From Opitutaceae bacterium (lineage in GTDB: Bacteria > Verrucomicrobiota > Verrucomicrobiia > Opitutales > Opitutaceae): 64,000 nucleotides of DNA. The stretch lies in the NCBI GenBank assembly GCA_041395105.1, contig JAWLBB010000002.1:1054001-1118000 (forward strand). The letters run 5' to 3'. Each line of letters starts with the position of its first letter. Within the stretch, counting starts at the first letter, position 1. Under the pieces are notes generated by a model. That model had not been told where the DNA came from, did not search any database, and worked only from the letters and a program-made list of their open reading frames with translations. Positions 42,700-51,977 of this stretch are shown here, piece after piece. Made by a program: the position numbers and the translations under genes.

Positions 42700-43302
42700 C
42701 TAGAATCGAATCAACGCCTGAAGGGTCAGGACACCTTTGGTCAGATCGCCGATGGGCGGTATCAGGGACATCCGCAGATTCACCGGAAAATCGAAGGTGG
42801 TCTCCAAATAGGGAACCAAGAAAGGCGTGAGGTACCAACTCCCTTTATCCATGAGGTTGTCCTCGTGAATCAACCCCACCTGAAAGCCGAGATCGATCGG
42901 GCCGGCCAGTTTGTTCTGCAGCGCAACCCCGAAGGCATAGCCCGGTTCACTGAAAGAGTCGGAGTAGAAATCCACCGACAGCGAGACGACCGCACCGTTT
43001 AGGATCCTGCTCTCGCTGCCCAATCGTCCGAGATCATAGCCGGCCCCGAGTCCCCAGTTTACCTCGTTCAGATCATTGGAGCTCCCGCCAAAATGAGAGG
43101 ATAGTCCATTGAGGTGGAGGGTGAAGCGCTCGCGAAACGGATCCTTGATCGCCTCGTATTGAAATGCCCGGAGCGGCGCGGTCGTCGCGGCAAAGCCCAG
43201 GAAGAGAGCCAGCCACGCAAATATCTTCGATCCGCTGATGGTTCGAAGACAATCCGGGTAGAAGGACCCGCTGAACAGGCATTGAAGGGGCACCGGAGCC
43301 AT
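42700..43302 (-). CDS. Small outer-membrane beta-barrel-like protein
   Basis: 200 residues from the ATG at 43302; an upstream open frame overlaps the 3' end of GH78 in another frame and is rejected. A hydrophobic leader (KIFAWLALFLGFAATTAPLRA) is followed by alternating amphipathic strands (FTLHLNGLSSHFGG, WGLGAGYDLG, GAVVSLSVDFYSDSF, YAFGVALQNKL, IDLGFQVGLIHE) and a terminal LIRF. It resembles small acyl-modifying or porin-like barrels (PagP-like GLGAGY and YAFGV phrases), but no family can be named. It sits between GH78 and the dehydratase with short gaps on the same strand. Confidence 0.6.
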   Translation of the reverse strand: MAPVPLQCLFSGSFYPDCLRTISGSKIFAWLALFLGFAATTAPLRAFQYEAIKDPFRERFTLHLNGLSSHFGGSSNDLNEVNWGLGAGYDLGRLGSESRILNGAVVSLSVDFYSDSFSEPGYAFGVALQNKLAGPIDLGFQVGLIHEDNLMDKGSWYLTPFLVPYLETTFDFPVNLRMSLIPPIGDLTKGVLTLQALIRF

Positions 43303-43381
43303 GCAATTTCCCGCGATTGAATCCGCCGACCGGATCCCCGTCCAGCGGCAATTCAGGCACCTTGCCTCCCGGGCCTGCGGA

Positions 43382-45970
43382 TCACTCACCGCCCGGGACC
43401 AGACGCTCAAACCGGTGTCGGCCGCCACCGACCACGATCGGACCATCGCCTTCGTCAAGGGATTGTCCCGGAAGATCCACGACCGCCTCGGTATTGGACG
43501 GAACCTCAAAAAGGAAACGGATGCGTTCCCCGTCCCGCTCCCAACGCGAGAGAATCCGGCCCCGAACCGAGTCGTAGGTCACTTCGACCCATTCGAGATC
43601 GCCACCCGGACGAGGCGCGAGACGAAAGCGTGAAAAACCGGGATGCCTCTCGTCGACCTGGATGCCCCCCATCCAGCGGTAGAGAAAGACCGCCATCGAT
43701 CCGAGGGCCACGTGGTTGAACGAATTCATCCCGGGATTCTGGAAGCCGACATCCGGTTTCCAGGCATCCCACCGCTCCCAGACCGTGGTCGCTCCGCTCC
43801 GCACCATGAAGCGCAACGACGGACAATCCGGGCGGTTCATCAGCCCATAGGCCAGATCCACCCGGCCCGCCTCGCTCAGCACTTCGAGGAGATGGGCCGA
43901 GCCGACAATCCCGGTATCCAGGGCCCCCGAGTTCGCCTCCAGCAACTCGATCAGTCGTCGCTGGTACAAGCTCCTTTCCGCATCGGTGATCTCTCCGAAC
44001 CGCAGGGCGAGAACATACGCGGTCTGGGTGTCCGAACTCAGTCGATCCCCACGGATGAACTCCCGCCGAAAGGCTTCCCCCACCCGTCGCCTGACATCGG
44101 CATGGAACTCCGCCCGCCCCGCTTTCCCGAGAACCCCCGCCATCTTTTCCATCAGTCGCGCGCACTCCACCCAGTAGACCGTGGCGACGAGGACCTTGTC
44201 CGTCTCCGGCCCGAGACAAACCCAGTCCCCGTAATTCCCGTTGAGGCGATTCCGTCGCACGCCATCGGGATTGGCCCGCCCGATGTAATCCATCCAGCGC
44301 TCCATCGAATCATAATGCAGCGCCATCGTCTCTACATCACCATACATCTGGTAGAGCAGCCACGGGATGATGATGAAGGCATCGCCCCAGACCGGCGCCG
44401 CGTCGAGAAACGTCGAGATGCGCGGCCCGACCTCCGGGAGCCCGCCCTCCATCGATTGGCCATCGGCGAGGTCGGTCAGGAACTTCCGGAAGAAACCCGC
44501 ACACTCCATGTTGTAGCAGGCCAGCGGGGCGAACAGCTGGGCGTCCCCCGTCCACCCGAGTCGTTCATCGCGCTGCGGACAGTCGGTCGGAACACAGACG
44601 AAGTTGCTGCGCTGGCCCCAGAGCGTCATCTCCCAAACCCGGTTCAATTCCGGATCGGACGATCGAAACCCGCCCGTCACCGGGAGATCGCTGTGCACGA
44701 CCTGCGCGGCAAAATCGCCCGCCTTCGGCTCCCCGGCCAGACCGTCCACCTTGAGGTAACGGAATCCGTGCAGACTGAAGGAAGGTTCGTAAACGACCGG
44801 GTCGGCATCCTTAGGACGTATCCGATCGACCTGGACAGCGTCGCGCAGATTCTCCGTGTAGAGTTCACCTGCTTCGTCGAGCACTTCACCATGGCGAAAG
44901 GTAATCTCGCCTCCCGGCAGGCCATTCACCTTCGCCCGGACCCATCCGGTCAGGTTCTGACCGAAATCAACCAGCCATCCGTCGCCCGAACGCGTCACCG
45001 ACCGCGCCGATACCTCCCCCGTCCTGCGAAGCGGCGGGGACGACGAGATCCGAAGTCCGACCTCGTCCCGTGCCTCAGTCGTCACCGGCACCCAGCCTGA
45101 AGGATCGCATCCACTGCGGTCCCAACCGACTCTCTCGCACGAGGGATCATAGATTTCCCCCTGCATCAGGTCGGAACTCTCGACGGGACCCGGCGCCGCC
45201 AGCCATTCACCGTCGGTCAGAATGGACCGCCGAAGACCATCCGCGCCGTCCATCTCCAGTTGACCCAGCAGCCAGGGAAGCTTCCCGTAATGGAACCGCT
45301 GGGCGAAGAACCCGATGGAACCCGCATACCATCCTCCGCTCAGGATGACGGCGAGAGTGTTGCGGCCGGATTGGAGTTGTTCGGTCAGGTCATAGGTCTG
45401 GTAGAACTGCCTGCTCCGGTAATCGCTCCAATCCGGGGTGATGGCCAGATCGCCGATCGGCCGGCCGTTGACCCGCAACTGGTAAAGCCCACGGGCCGTC
45501 AGATACAACCTCGCCCCGAGGGGCCGGCCCTCCAGGAGGAACTCCCGGCGAAGGTAAATCGTCCATCCCTCGAGCTTTCGCCCTTCCGGAGGTGGTGCCG
45601 TCACCCAGCGGGCCTGCCAATCGGATGGCTCAAGCAGTCCCATCTCCCAGACCGCCAGTTCGCTCCATTCGGAGACCTCATCGTCCCCGTTCCAGACCCG
45701 CACCTGCCACCAGCAACGCTGCCTCGAGCGAAGCGTTTGGCCGGCATAACGGATCAGGTGGGACTCGGACGAAGGCACCCGTCCGCTGTTCCAGAGGACG
45801 ACCTCTGTCTTCCGGCCGATCGACGCCGGATCGCCGTAGACCTTGACCTGCCAGGCGGTCTGTCGCTCTCCCGCCTTCCCGGAATCGATCAGCCAACTCA
45901 GGCGGGGACACCGGTTCTCGATGCCCAAAGGGTTCCGGAAGTATTCGCAGCGAAGTCCATGGGGTCTCAT
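43382..45970 (-). CDS. Alpha-L-rhamnosidase, family GH78
   Basis: 862 residues from the ATG at 45970 (MRPHGLRCEYFRNPLGIENR), the usual opening of bacterial GH78; the frame stays open to 46924 but that part is antisense to nagB and rejected. The N-terminal beta-sandwiches include GIENRCPRLSWLI and RAYLTARGLYQLRVNG-like segments. The catalytic (alpha/alpha)6 domain has TDCPQRDERLGWTGDAQLF near residue 465 (general-acid Glu) and TTVWERWDAWKPD near 732 (base Glu). A C-terminal sandwich ends at FERLVPGGE. No signal peptide is visible. Operator F lies 45 bp upstream, shared with the divergent nagB. Confidence 0.92.
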   Translation of the reverse strand: MRPHGLRCEYFRNPLGIENRCPRLSWLIDSGKAGERQTAWQVKVYGDPASIGRKTEVVLWNSGRVPSSESHLIRYAGQTLRSRQRCWWQVRVWNGDDEVSEWSELAVWEMGLLEPSDWQARWVTAPPPEGRKLEGWTIYLRREFLLEGRPLGARLYLTARGLYQLRVNGRPIGDLAITPDWSDYRSRQFYQTYDLTEQLQSGRNTLAVILSGGWYAGSIGFFAQRFHYGKLPWLLGQLEMDGADGLRRSILTDGEWLAAPGPVESSDLMQGEIYDPSCERVGWDRSGCDPSGWVPVTTEARDEVGLRISSSPPLRRTGEVSARSVTRSGDGWLVDFGQNLTGWVRAKVNGLPGGEITFRHGEVLDEAGELYTENLRDAVQVDRIRPKDADPVVYEPSFSLHGFRYLKVDGLAGEPKAGDFAAQVVHSDLPVTGGFRSSDPELNRVWEMTLWGQRSNFVCVPTDCPQRDERLGWTGDAQLFAPLACYNMECAGFFRKFLTDLADGQSMEGGLPEVGPRISTFLDAAPVWGDAFIIIPWLLYQMYGDVETMALHYDSMERWMDYIGRANPDGVRRNRLNGNYGDWVCLGPETDKVLVATVYWVECARLMEKMAGVLGKAGRAEFHADVRRRVGEAFRREFIRGDRLSSDTQTAYVLALRFGEITDAERSLYQRRLIELLEANSGALDTGIVGSAHLLEVLSEAGRVDLAYGLMNRPDCPSLRFMVRSGATTVWERWDAWKPDVGFQNPGMNSFNHVALGSMAVFLYRWMGGIQVDERHPGFSRFRLAPRPGGDLEWVEVTYDSVRGRILSRWERDGERIRFLFEVPSNTEAVVDLPGQSLDEGDGPIVVGGGRHRFERLVPGGE

Positions 45971-46014
45971 AAGCAAGGGGCAGTCTGGCGGTTTTCCGTT
46001 GAAAAGGCGGCGGA

Positions 46015-46028
46015 TAACCAAATGGTTA
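46015..46028. promoter_or_regulatory. Operator F: perfect TAACC-N4-GGTTA
   Basis: The sequence is TAACCAAATGGTTA, identical to operator G. It is centred almost equally between the GH78 ATG (45970) and the nagB ATG (46076), so one bound regulator could control both. Confidence 0.8.
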
Positions 46029-46075
46029 CCTGTCTGGCCCCTTCCGGCAAGACCGGGTGTGCCCGACCTGAAAAA

Positions 46076-46861
46076 ATGAGCCACACGACCGAAGAATCCT
46101 ACCAGGTGGATGCCCTCAAGGTCCGCCGTTTTCCGACCACCGAGAATCTGGCGACCGCCGCCGCCGATGACGCCGCCAATGTCCTCAAGGACGCGATCCA
46201 CCAACGAGGCCGCGCCCGCGCCATCATCGCGACCGGCAATTCCCAGGATGTTTTCCTTGAATGCCTGACCCGTCTTCAGGGAATCGACTGGAGCAAGGTC
46301 GAACTCTTCCACATGGACGAGTACCTCGGCATGTCGATGGACCACCCCGCCTCTTTCCGCCGCTACCTCAGGGAGCGCGTCTTCAATGTGGTCAATCCGG
46401 CCGCCTCCCACTACCTCGAAGGCGATGCCCTCGAACCCCTCAAGGCCATCCGTGCCTACGCGGAGGCACTCGCGGCCGCGCCCGTCGACCTCTGCTGTCT
46501 CGGCATCGGGGAAAACGGCCATATCGCCTTCAATGACCCTGAAGTCGCCGATTTCGACGACCCGGAGCCGATCAAGATCGTCAAACTGGACGAAAAGTGC
46601 CGCCTCCAGCAGGTCGGGGAAGGTCACTTTCCCAACCTCCACGCCGTCCCCGCCTACGCCATAACCGTGACGGTTCCCACCCTCTGCAAGGTCGGCCGGA
46701 TGGTCGCAGTCGTCCCCGAACGCCGCAAGGCCGAGGCGGTCAAGGCCGCCCTGGAGGGCCCGATCGAAACCGCCTGCCCGGCCAGCCACCTGCGCCGCCA
46801 GCCCCACGCCACCCTCTACCTCGATGCCGACTCGGCGAGCCTGCTCAGTCCGCGGACCTGA
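46076..46861 (+). CDS. nagB: Glucosamine-6-phosphate deaminase-like protein
   Basis: 261 residues from the ATG at 46076 (MSHTTEESYQVDALKVRRFP); the longer open frame from 45260 is antisense to GH78. NagB/6-phosphogluconolactonase fold: IIATGNSQDVFLECL (phosphate loop), VELFHMDEYLGMSMDHPASF (catalytic Asp region), LCCLGIGENGHIAFNDP (the His-Glu signature) and AVVPERRKAEAVKAALEGPI. It converts GlcN-6-P to Fru-6-P and ammonia if canonical; related isomerases exist for other amino sugars. It is followed by nagA at 107 bp on the same strand. Confidence 0.87.
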   Translation: MSHTTEESYQVDALKVRRFPTTENLATAAADDAANVLKDAIHQRGRARAIIATGNSQDVFLECLTRLQGIDWSKVELFHMDEYLGMSMDHPASFRRYLRERVFNVVNPAASHYLEGDALEPLKAIRAYAEALAAAPVDLCCLGIGENGHIAFNDPEVADFDDPEPIKIVKLDEKCRLQQVGEGHFPNLHAVPAYAITVTVPTLCKVGRMVAVVPERRKAEAVKAALEGPIETACPASHLRRQPHATLYLDADSASLLSPRT

Positions 46862-46968
46862 GTTGAGGCGAGAGCCCTTACCCCCTTCCGTTCCTTCCGT
46901 TCCTTGCTTGTCCCGGCGCATCATCGAAGAGCCGGAAGCGAAGCGGGTGTGAAAAACCCTTCCTCACC

Positions 46969-48081
46969 ATGGCCACCTCCGTCGACGCCCTTGATCACCG
47001 CACCGGCTCCCCGGTTCGCCTGACCCACGCCGACGGCATCATCCAGTCGATCGATGCGATCGATGCCCCGGGGCATCCCCTGCCCCGGTTGATGCCCCCA
47101 CTGGTCGACATCCAGGTCAACGGCTACGCGGGTATCGACTTCCAGAACGACACCACCGGTCGGGCCAACCTTGAGATCGCCGCGCGGGGACTGGCTGAAG
47201 CGGCCTGCAGCCGTTTTCTGCTCACCCTGGTGACCGACCGGTTCGACCGGATGCTGGCCCGCCTCGAACGCTACCGCCAGGCCCGGCTTGAATCCCCGCT
47301 CCTTGCCCGTCGGATCGCCGGCTGGCACCTTGAAGGCCCCTTCATGAGCCCGATCCCCGGGTTCGCCGGCGCCCATCCCGCCGAGCACATGATCGCACCC
47401 ACACCCGAGCGGATCCGTGCCATCCGTGAACACGCCGGAAGCGATCCCGTCCTTCTGACCATCGCCCCGGAATGGCCGGAGGCCCCGGACGCCATCCGGC
47501 AGGCCCGTTCCCTCGGGATGAAAGTCTGGCTCGGGCACACCGATGCCACGGCCGCTCAACTGGCTGCCGCCGTCAAAGCCGGGGCCGAAGGCTTCACCCA
47601 TCTCAGCAACGGCTGCCCCGCCGAATTGCACCGGCATGACAATATTGTCTTCCGGGTCATGGAAGAAACCGGACTTCGCGCGAGTCTGATCCCGGATCGG
47701 ATTCACGTGTCCCCGCTGCTTTTTCGCATTCTGCATCAGGTTCTCGGGCCCGACCGGATCGCCTACACGACGGACTGCATTTCGGCGGCCGGAGCCGGAC
47801 CCGGGACCTACCGCCTGGGCCGCCTGACCCTCGAAGTCGGCAAAGACGGCATCGTGCGCGAGCCAGGAAAGCCCAATTACGCCGGCTCCAGCCTCGCCCC
47901 GCTGGAGGGCGTCCGCCGCGCCGCCGCCATGCTGGGGAAACCCCTGCACGAAGTCTGGGGCTTCTTCTCCGATCAACCCGCCCGCTTCATCGACCTGCCG
48001 CTGTCCATCCAGCCTGGATCCCCCGCCGAGTTCTGCCTCCTCGCCCCGGACGGGACGGTCAGCTTGTCTGGATTTGGGTGA
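46969..48081 (+). CDS. nagA: N-acetylglucosamine-6-phosphate deacetylase-like amidohydrolase
   Basis: 370 residues. NagA motifs: MPPLVDIQVNGYAGIDFQND, GWHLEGPFMSPIPGFAGAHP (metal Glu), VWLGHTDATAAQLAAAV (metal His), THLSNGCPA (metal His), LRASLIPDRIHVSP, IAYTTDCISAAG (catalytic Asp) and NYAGSSLAPLEGVRRA. The strand-1 motif lacks the HxH pair, as is usual in NagA (QVNG). With nagB upstream it forms the amino-sugar branch that feeds glycolysis. Some relatives act on other N-acetylhexosamine phosphates. Confidence 0.87.
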   Translation: MATSVDALDHRTGSPVRLTHADGIIQSIDAIDAPGHPLPRLMPPLVDIQVNGYAGIDFQNDTTGRANLEIAARGLAEAACSRFLLTLVTDRFDRMLARLERYRQARLESPLLARRIAGWHLEGPFMSPIPGFAGAHPAEHMIAPTPERIRAIREHAGSDPVLLTIAPEWPEAPDAIRQARSLGMKVWLGHTDATAAQLAAAVKAGAEGFTHLSNGCPAELHRHDNIVFRVMEETGLRASLIPDRIHVSPLLFRILHQVLGPDRIAYTTDCISAAGAGPGTYRLGRLTLEVGKDGIVREPGKPNYAGSSLAPLEGVRRAAAMLGKPLHEVWGFFSDQPARFIDLPLSIQPGSPAEFCLLAPDGTVSLSGFG

Positions 48082-48233
48082 CTGAGCACGGCAGCACGGT
48101 CCTTTCCAGATCGTTCCGAGCCCGACCGGAATGGGCGAAGGTGCCCCCTTTCTTCCAGTCCCAACAAAGGGATGGGGAAAAACTTTCCTTTCCAGATCCG
48201 CTTATCTGAGGCAAAAGAACTGTTAATGGCCCG

Positions 48234-51200
48234 TTGCGACCGGCAGCGCGTCACTTCTTCGTGCCATCCCATCTCCAGATTCATCTGCTCGGGGACTTCA
48301 GCCTGAGTCTCGATGGTGAGCCACTGACTTCGGTGGACACCCCGCGTTTGCGGATGCTGCTGACCTATCTCGCCCTGCGTCCGGGCGTTCCCCAGGTGCG
48401 CTCCAAGATCGCCTTCCTGTTCTGGCCCGATTCGACCGAAAAGCAGGCCCTGACCAATTTGCGGCACCTTCTCCACGAATTGAAGGCCAACCTGCCCGGA
48501 GCCAATGCCATCATTGAAACGAGCGGCAAATCCCTTCGATGGAGCCAGGATGCGTCCGCCACCGTCGATGTTACGGATTTCAGATCCGCACTGGTGGAAG
48601 CCGGCATCGCCGCCCGGTCTCGGGACACGGCGGCGGAAATCGCCGCACTCGAACGGGCGCTTTCGCTCTACTCCGGGGATCTTCTGCCCGGAACCGAAGC
48701 CGATTGGATTTCAGAGGAAAGAGAGAGTTTACGGGAGACCTTCGCCCAAGGGGCCGAGCGTCTGGTCCGGCTGTTCGACGAACGCCGTGACTACTCCAAG
48801 GCGATTCGCCAGGCCCGCCGCCTGCTCCGCCATGAGCCCACCCGGGAATCCTGGCACGCCCTCCTCATCAAGCTCCACATGGCCAACGGAGACCGTGCTG
48901 CCGGACTCCAGGCTTATCGGGAATGTGTGGGCATCCTCGAGCGCGAATTATCGGTCGGCCCCTCCCAAGCCATCCGTGAGCTGCACGAACGCTTGCTCGT
49001 CGGAGAGGAAACCCGTGACCGACGGAGACCACCACTCCGGGCCGGGGGGCCCGAACTGGCCATGCAGGGTCGGGACCGGGAATGGTCCGAACTCAAGACG
49101 ACTTGGGAACGTGCGTCGCAGGGTTCGGCCCACCTGACCGTCCTGGTCGGGGAAGCCGGAATCGGCAAGACCCGCCTCGCCGAGGAACTTCTGACCTGGG
49201 TTGGCAATTCCGGGGGAAGGGCCTCCCGCACCCGCTCCTATGCTGCCGAGGGACGCCTGCCTTATGCACCAGCCACGCAATGGCTGAGATCGCCGGCGCT
49301 GCAATCCGGCCTGCGAAACCTGGAACCGGTCTGGAAGATGGAGATCGCACGTCTCCTCCCCGAACTGCGCCAGGAACTCAAGGATCTTGCCGAACTCGAG
49401 GCTCCGCGTGAGAGCTGGCATCAACAACACCTGCTGGAAGCACTCTCCAGAGCATTTCTTGCGAGCACAGAGCCCCTTCTGCTCGTGCTTGATGACCTGC
49501 AATGGACCGACCAGGAGACCCTTGACTGGCTTCGCTACCTGCTCCGCCACGCACGGGAGGCCAGACTCCTGATCGTCGGAACGATCCGGGTTGAAGAACT
49601 TCCTCCGGACCATCCGGTTCAAAGGCTGCTTCTCGATCTGGAACGAGACGGTCAGCTTACCCAACTGGGTATCGGTCCGCTTTCAAAAGACGAGACGGCT
49701 TCCATTGCCGCTCAACTCGCGGGGCGGGCCCTTACGCCACAGGAAGTCGCCCGGTTGTGGACGGCGACGGAAGGCAACCCTCTTTATGTCGTCGAAAGCA
49801 TCCGCGCCGGACTTCGGGAACGGGGCCCCAGTATTCTGCCCCAGACGGCAGCTTCGGTCGACTGGAAGATCGGAACCCTGGCCGTCCCCCCGAAAGTGCA
49901 TGCCGTCATCACCATGCGCCTGGCCCAACTCTCGGCGGACGCCCGCGAGATCACCGGCGTCGCTGCGGTCATCGGAAGGGAATTCCCCATTGAGGTCCTG
50001 ATCCAGGTCTGCGGACAAAGTGAGGAGGAGCTTTTTCCGGTTCTGGATGAACTCTGGCAGAAGCGGATCATGTTTGAGCACGAAGCGGGCGTCTATGATT
50101 TCACCCACGACAAGATCCGCGAGGTGGCCTATGCGGATATGATCTCTCCCCGTCGTCGGATGCTCCATCGACGGGCGGCCGATGCACTCGAAACCATACA
50201 TTTCGCCGATCTTGGTCCGGTCAGCGCCCAGCTCGGTGCGCACTTCGAGGCAGCCGGGTTGCCCGGCCAGGCGATCGAAGCCTATCATCGGGCGGCCGAT
50301 GCGGCCCGGCAGGTCTACGCCAACGAAGAGGCGATCCGCCTGTTCGGAAGAGCTCTTTCGGCGCTTAAGGCACTGCCCGCAACCTCTGACCGGAGCGAAA
50401 TGGAGATCGTCCTGAACTCGAAACTGGTTGCCTGCCTGGTTGAGACCTACGGTTACCCGGCCCCCGCGGTATGGGGAATCTACGATCGGGCGGTCGAGCT
50501 TTGCGAAGAGCTCGGTCGTCCCACGGACCTGCCCATTCTCCGGGTGCTCGCCATCGCCAGTCTCACTATCGGGGACCTGACGCGGGCCCGACGCCTTGGG
50601 GAGGAGTTTCTCAGGGTCTTTGACCAGACAAAGGCGAAAATGACGATGGTCGAAGGAGAGTATATCCTCGGGGTGACCCACCACTGGTTGGGCAATTTCG
50701 CCCGGGCACGGCAACACCTGGAAACCTCCCTCGCGAACTACGATCCGGCCGACCGCGCCAGACATATCACCCTCTTCGCCCAGGATCCGAAAGCCGTCTG
50801 CCTCGTCCGGCTCGGATGGAGCCTTTGGTTTCTCGGCTATCCGGACCAGGCTGCCGATGCCATCAACCAGGCGGTCCAGGTCGCACGGTCCCTCCACCAT
50901 CCCCATACCGAAGGTTATGCGCTCTGCTTCGGAGCCCAAGCCCTCACCGATATGGGCAGGAAAGAATCGGCACTCGCTCTACTGGATTCTCTTGAAGTAA
51001 TCCTGGCGGATCATCCGATGGCCTTCTGGGATCATCGCGGCAGGGTTCTGCGTCATTTTCTGTCGTTGGGGGATCGCCCTGCGGCGGAATGCGTCACCGG
51101 GATGCGTGAGGCCATGGCGGCCTACGACAAGGACCGATGTTTTGTCTGTTTCTCCCATTTCCTGTGCTACATCGCCCGCGCTTACCTGAGCACCGCCGAC

Positions 51201-51557
51201 ATTGGCTCAGGGCTCGCGACTATCCAGGAAGCGTATGAATTGCTTGAGACGATTGATGAACGTCATTACCTGGCCGAAATCCATCGGATCCGGGGTGAAT
51301 TGCTGGCCGCCGGCAAAGGCCAGAGCGAGGAGATCGAGGCGGCTTTCGGGCAGGCACTCGAGGTCGCGCGCATACAGGGCGCCAGATCCCTGGAACTGCG
51401 GGCGGCCCTGAGTCTGGGCCGGTTCCGGCTCTCGAAGAACAAAAGAAACAAAGCGAAGGCCCACGCATTGGTGCGCGAAGTCGCCGATGGGTTCACCGAG
51501 GGATTCGACTTTCCGGACCTCATCGAAGCCAGGGCCTTCCTCGACGAATGCTCCTGA
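48234..51557 (+). CDS. Large transcriptional activator: BTAD (SARP-like) + AAA ATPase + TPR
   Basis: 1107 residues from a TTG at 48234; a GTG at 48261 (VPSHLQIHLLGDFSL) is an equally likely start. Residues ~12-105: OmpR-like winged helix (LLGDFSLSLDGEPL, LRMLLTYLALRPGV, LTNLRHLLHELKANLPG). Residues ~115-270: bacterial transcriptional activation domain. Then an ATPase with Walker A GEAGIGKTR, Walker B LLLVLDDLQWTD and a sensor region VVGREFPIEVLIQ. The last ~450 residues are helical repeats. There is no C-terminal LuxR helix-turn-helix, unlike LAL regulators. The target is unknown; it is the only clear DNA-binding regulator in the window. Confidence 0.85.
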   Translation: MRPAARHFFVPSHLQIHLLGDFSLSLDGEPLTSVDTPRLRMLLTYLALRPGVPQVRSKIAFLFWPDSTEKQALTNLRHLLHELKANLPGANAIIETSGKSLRWSQDASATVDVTDFRSALVEAGIAARSRDTAAEIAALERALSLYSGDLLPGTEADWISEERESLRETFAQGAERLVRLFDERRDYSKAIRQARRLLRHEPTRESWHALLIKLHMANGDRAAGLQAYRECVGILERELSVGPSQAIRELHERLLVGEETRDRRRPPLRAGGPELAMQGRDREWSELKTTWERASQGSAHLTVLVGEAGIGKTRLAEELLTWVGNSGGRASRTRSYAAEGRLPYAPATQWLRSPALQSGLRNLEPVWKMEIARLLPELRQELKDLAELEAPRESWHQQHLLEALSRAFLASTEPLLLVLDDLQWTDQETLDWLRYLLRHAREARLLIVGTIRVEELPPDHPVQRLLLDLERDGQLTQLGIGPLSKDETASIAAQLAGRALTPQEVARLWTATEGNPLYVVESIRAGLRERGPSILPQTAASVDWKIGTLAVPPKVHAVITMRLAQLSADAREITGVAAVIGREFPIEVLIQVCGQSEEELFPVLDELWQKRIMFEHEAGVYDFTHDKIREVAYADMISPRRRMLHRRAADALETIHFADLGPVSAQLGAHFEAAGLPGQAIEAYHRAADAARQVYANEEAIRLFGRALSALKALPATSDRSEMEIVLNSKLVACLVETYGYPAPAVWGIYDRAVELCEELGRPTDLPILRVLAIASLTIGDLTRARRLGEEFLRVFDQTKAKMTMVEGEYILGVTHHWLGNFARARQHLETSLANYDPADRARHITLFAQDPKAVCLVRLGWSLWFLGYPDQAADAINQAVQVARSLHHPHTEGYALCFGAQALTDMGRKESALALLDSLEVILADHPMAFWDHRGRVLRHFLSLGDRPAAECVTGMREAMAAYDKDRCFVCFSHFLCYIARAYLSTADIGSGLATIQEAYELLETIDERHYLAEIHRIRGELLAAGKGQSEEIEAAFGQALEVARIQGARSLELRAALSLGRFRLSKNKRNKAKAHALVREVADGFTEGFDFPDLIEARAFLDECS

Positions 51558-51977
51558 TACGGGAGCACCGGCCAAGAGCGTCCGGGAGAGGACCGGAAGT
51601 CATTCCCGCAAGGACCGGGGCTGCAACAGGATTGCGCGAAGGATCGATGAGTATCGGTCCCGACCAAGTGTGGCAACACCGCTGTGCCGGCGTTCCTTCA
51701 GGCGGCACCCGCTTTTCGGCAAAGCGAAGTGGCTGCACCCGTGGCAACATGGCCCGGGAAGCCGGCCAGACCCGCCATTCGGCCCAATTCACCCCGAAGG
51801 AACGCTCAAGACCCGGTTTTCGCACCTTTTTTTTCGGATTTCCCGCTCGGGAACGCCGGAGGGAACGCACGGGGAACGTTCAAGCCTGTAGGGTCCAACC
51901 CATCAAATCCCGGGAGTTCATCTCTTCGATTGAGTCACCGGGAGTATTGAAACCGAAACAATCAACTCGTCATCGAT
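51558..51977. other. 420-bp intergenic region with hairpins, no gene seen
   Basis: A hairpin CGCTTT-TCGGC-AAAGCG lies at 51710-51726, and GTGGCAACA occurs twice as a direct repeat (51670-51678, 51741-51749). Short GGGAACG-type repeats follow near 51840-51880. The block looks like a decayed extragenic palindrome. The last ~100 bp before 51978 probably hold the promoter of the flavoprotein gene. No convincing reading frame is present. Confidence 0.5.

Noticed and set aside
45971..46924. N-terminal extension of the GH78 frame beyond 45970
   Set aside because: It lies antisense to nagB and crosses operator F. The GH78 family normally starts at the MRPHGLRCEYF region.
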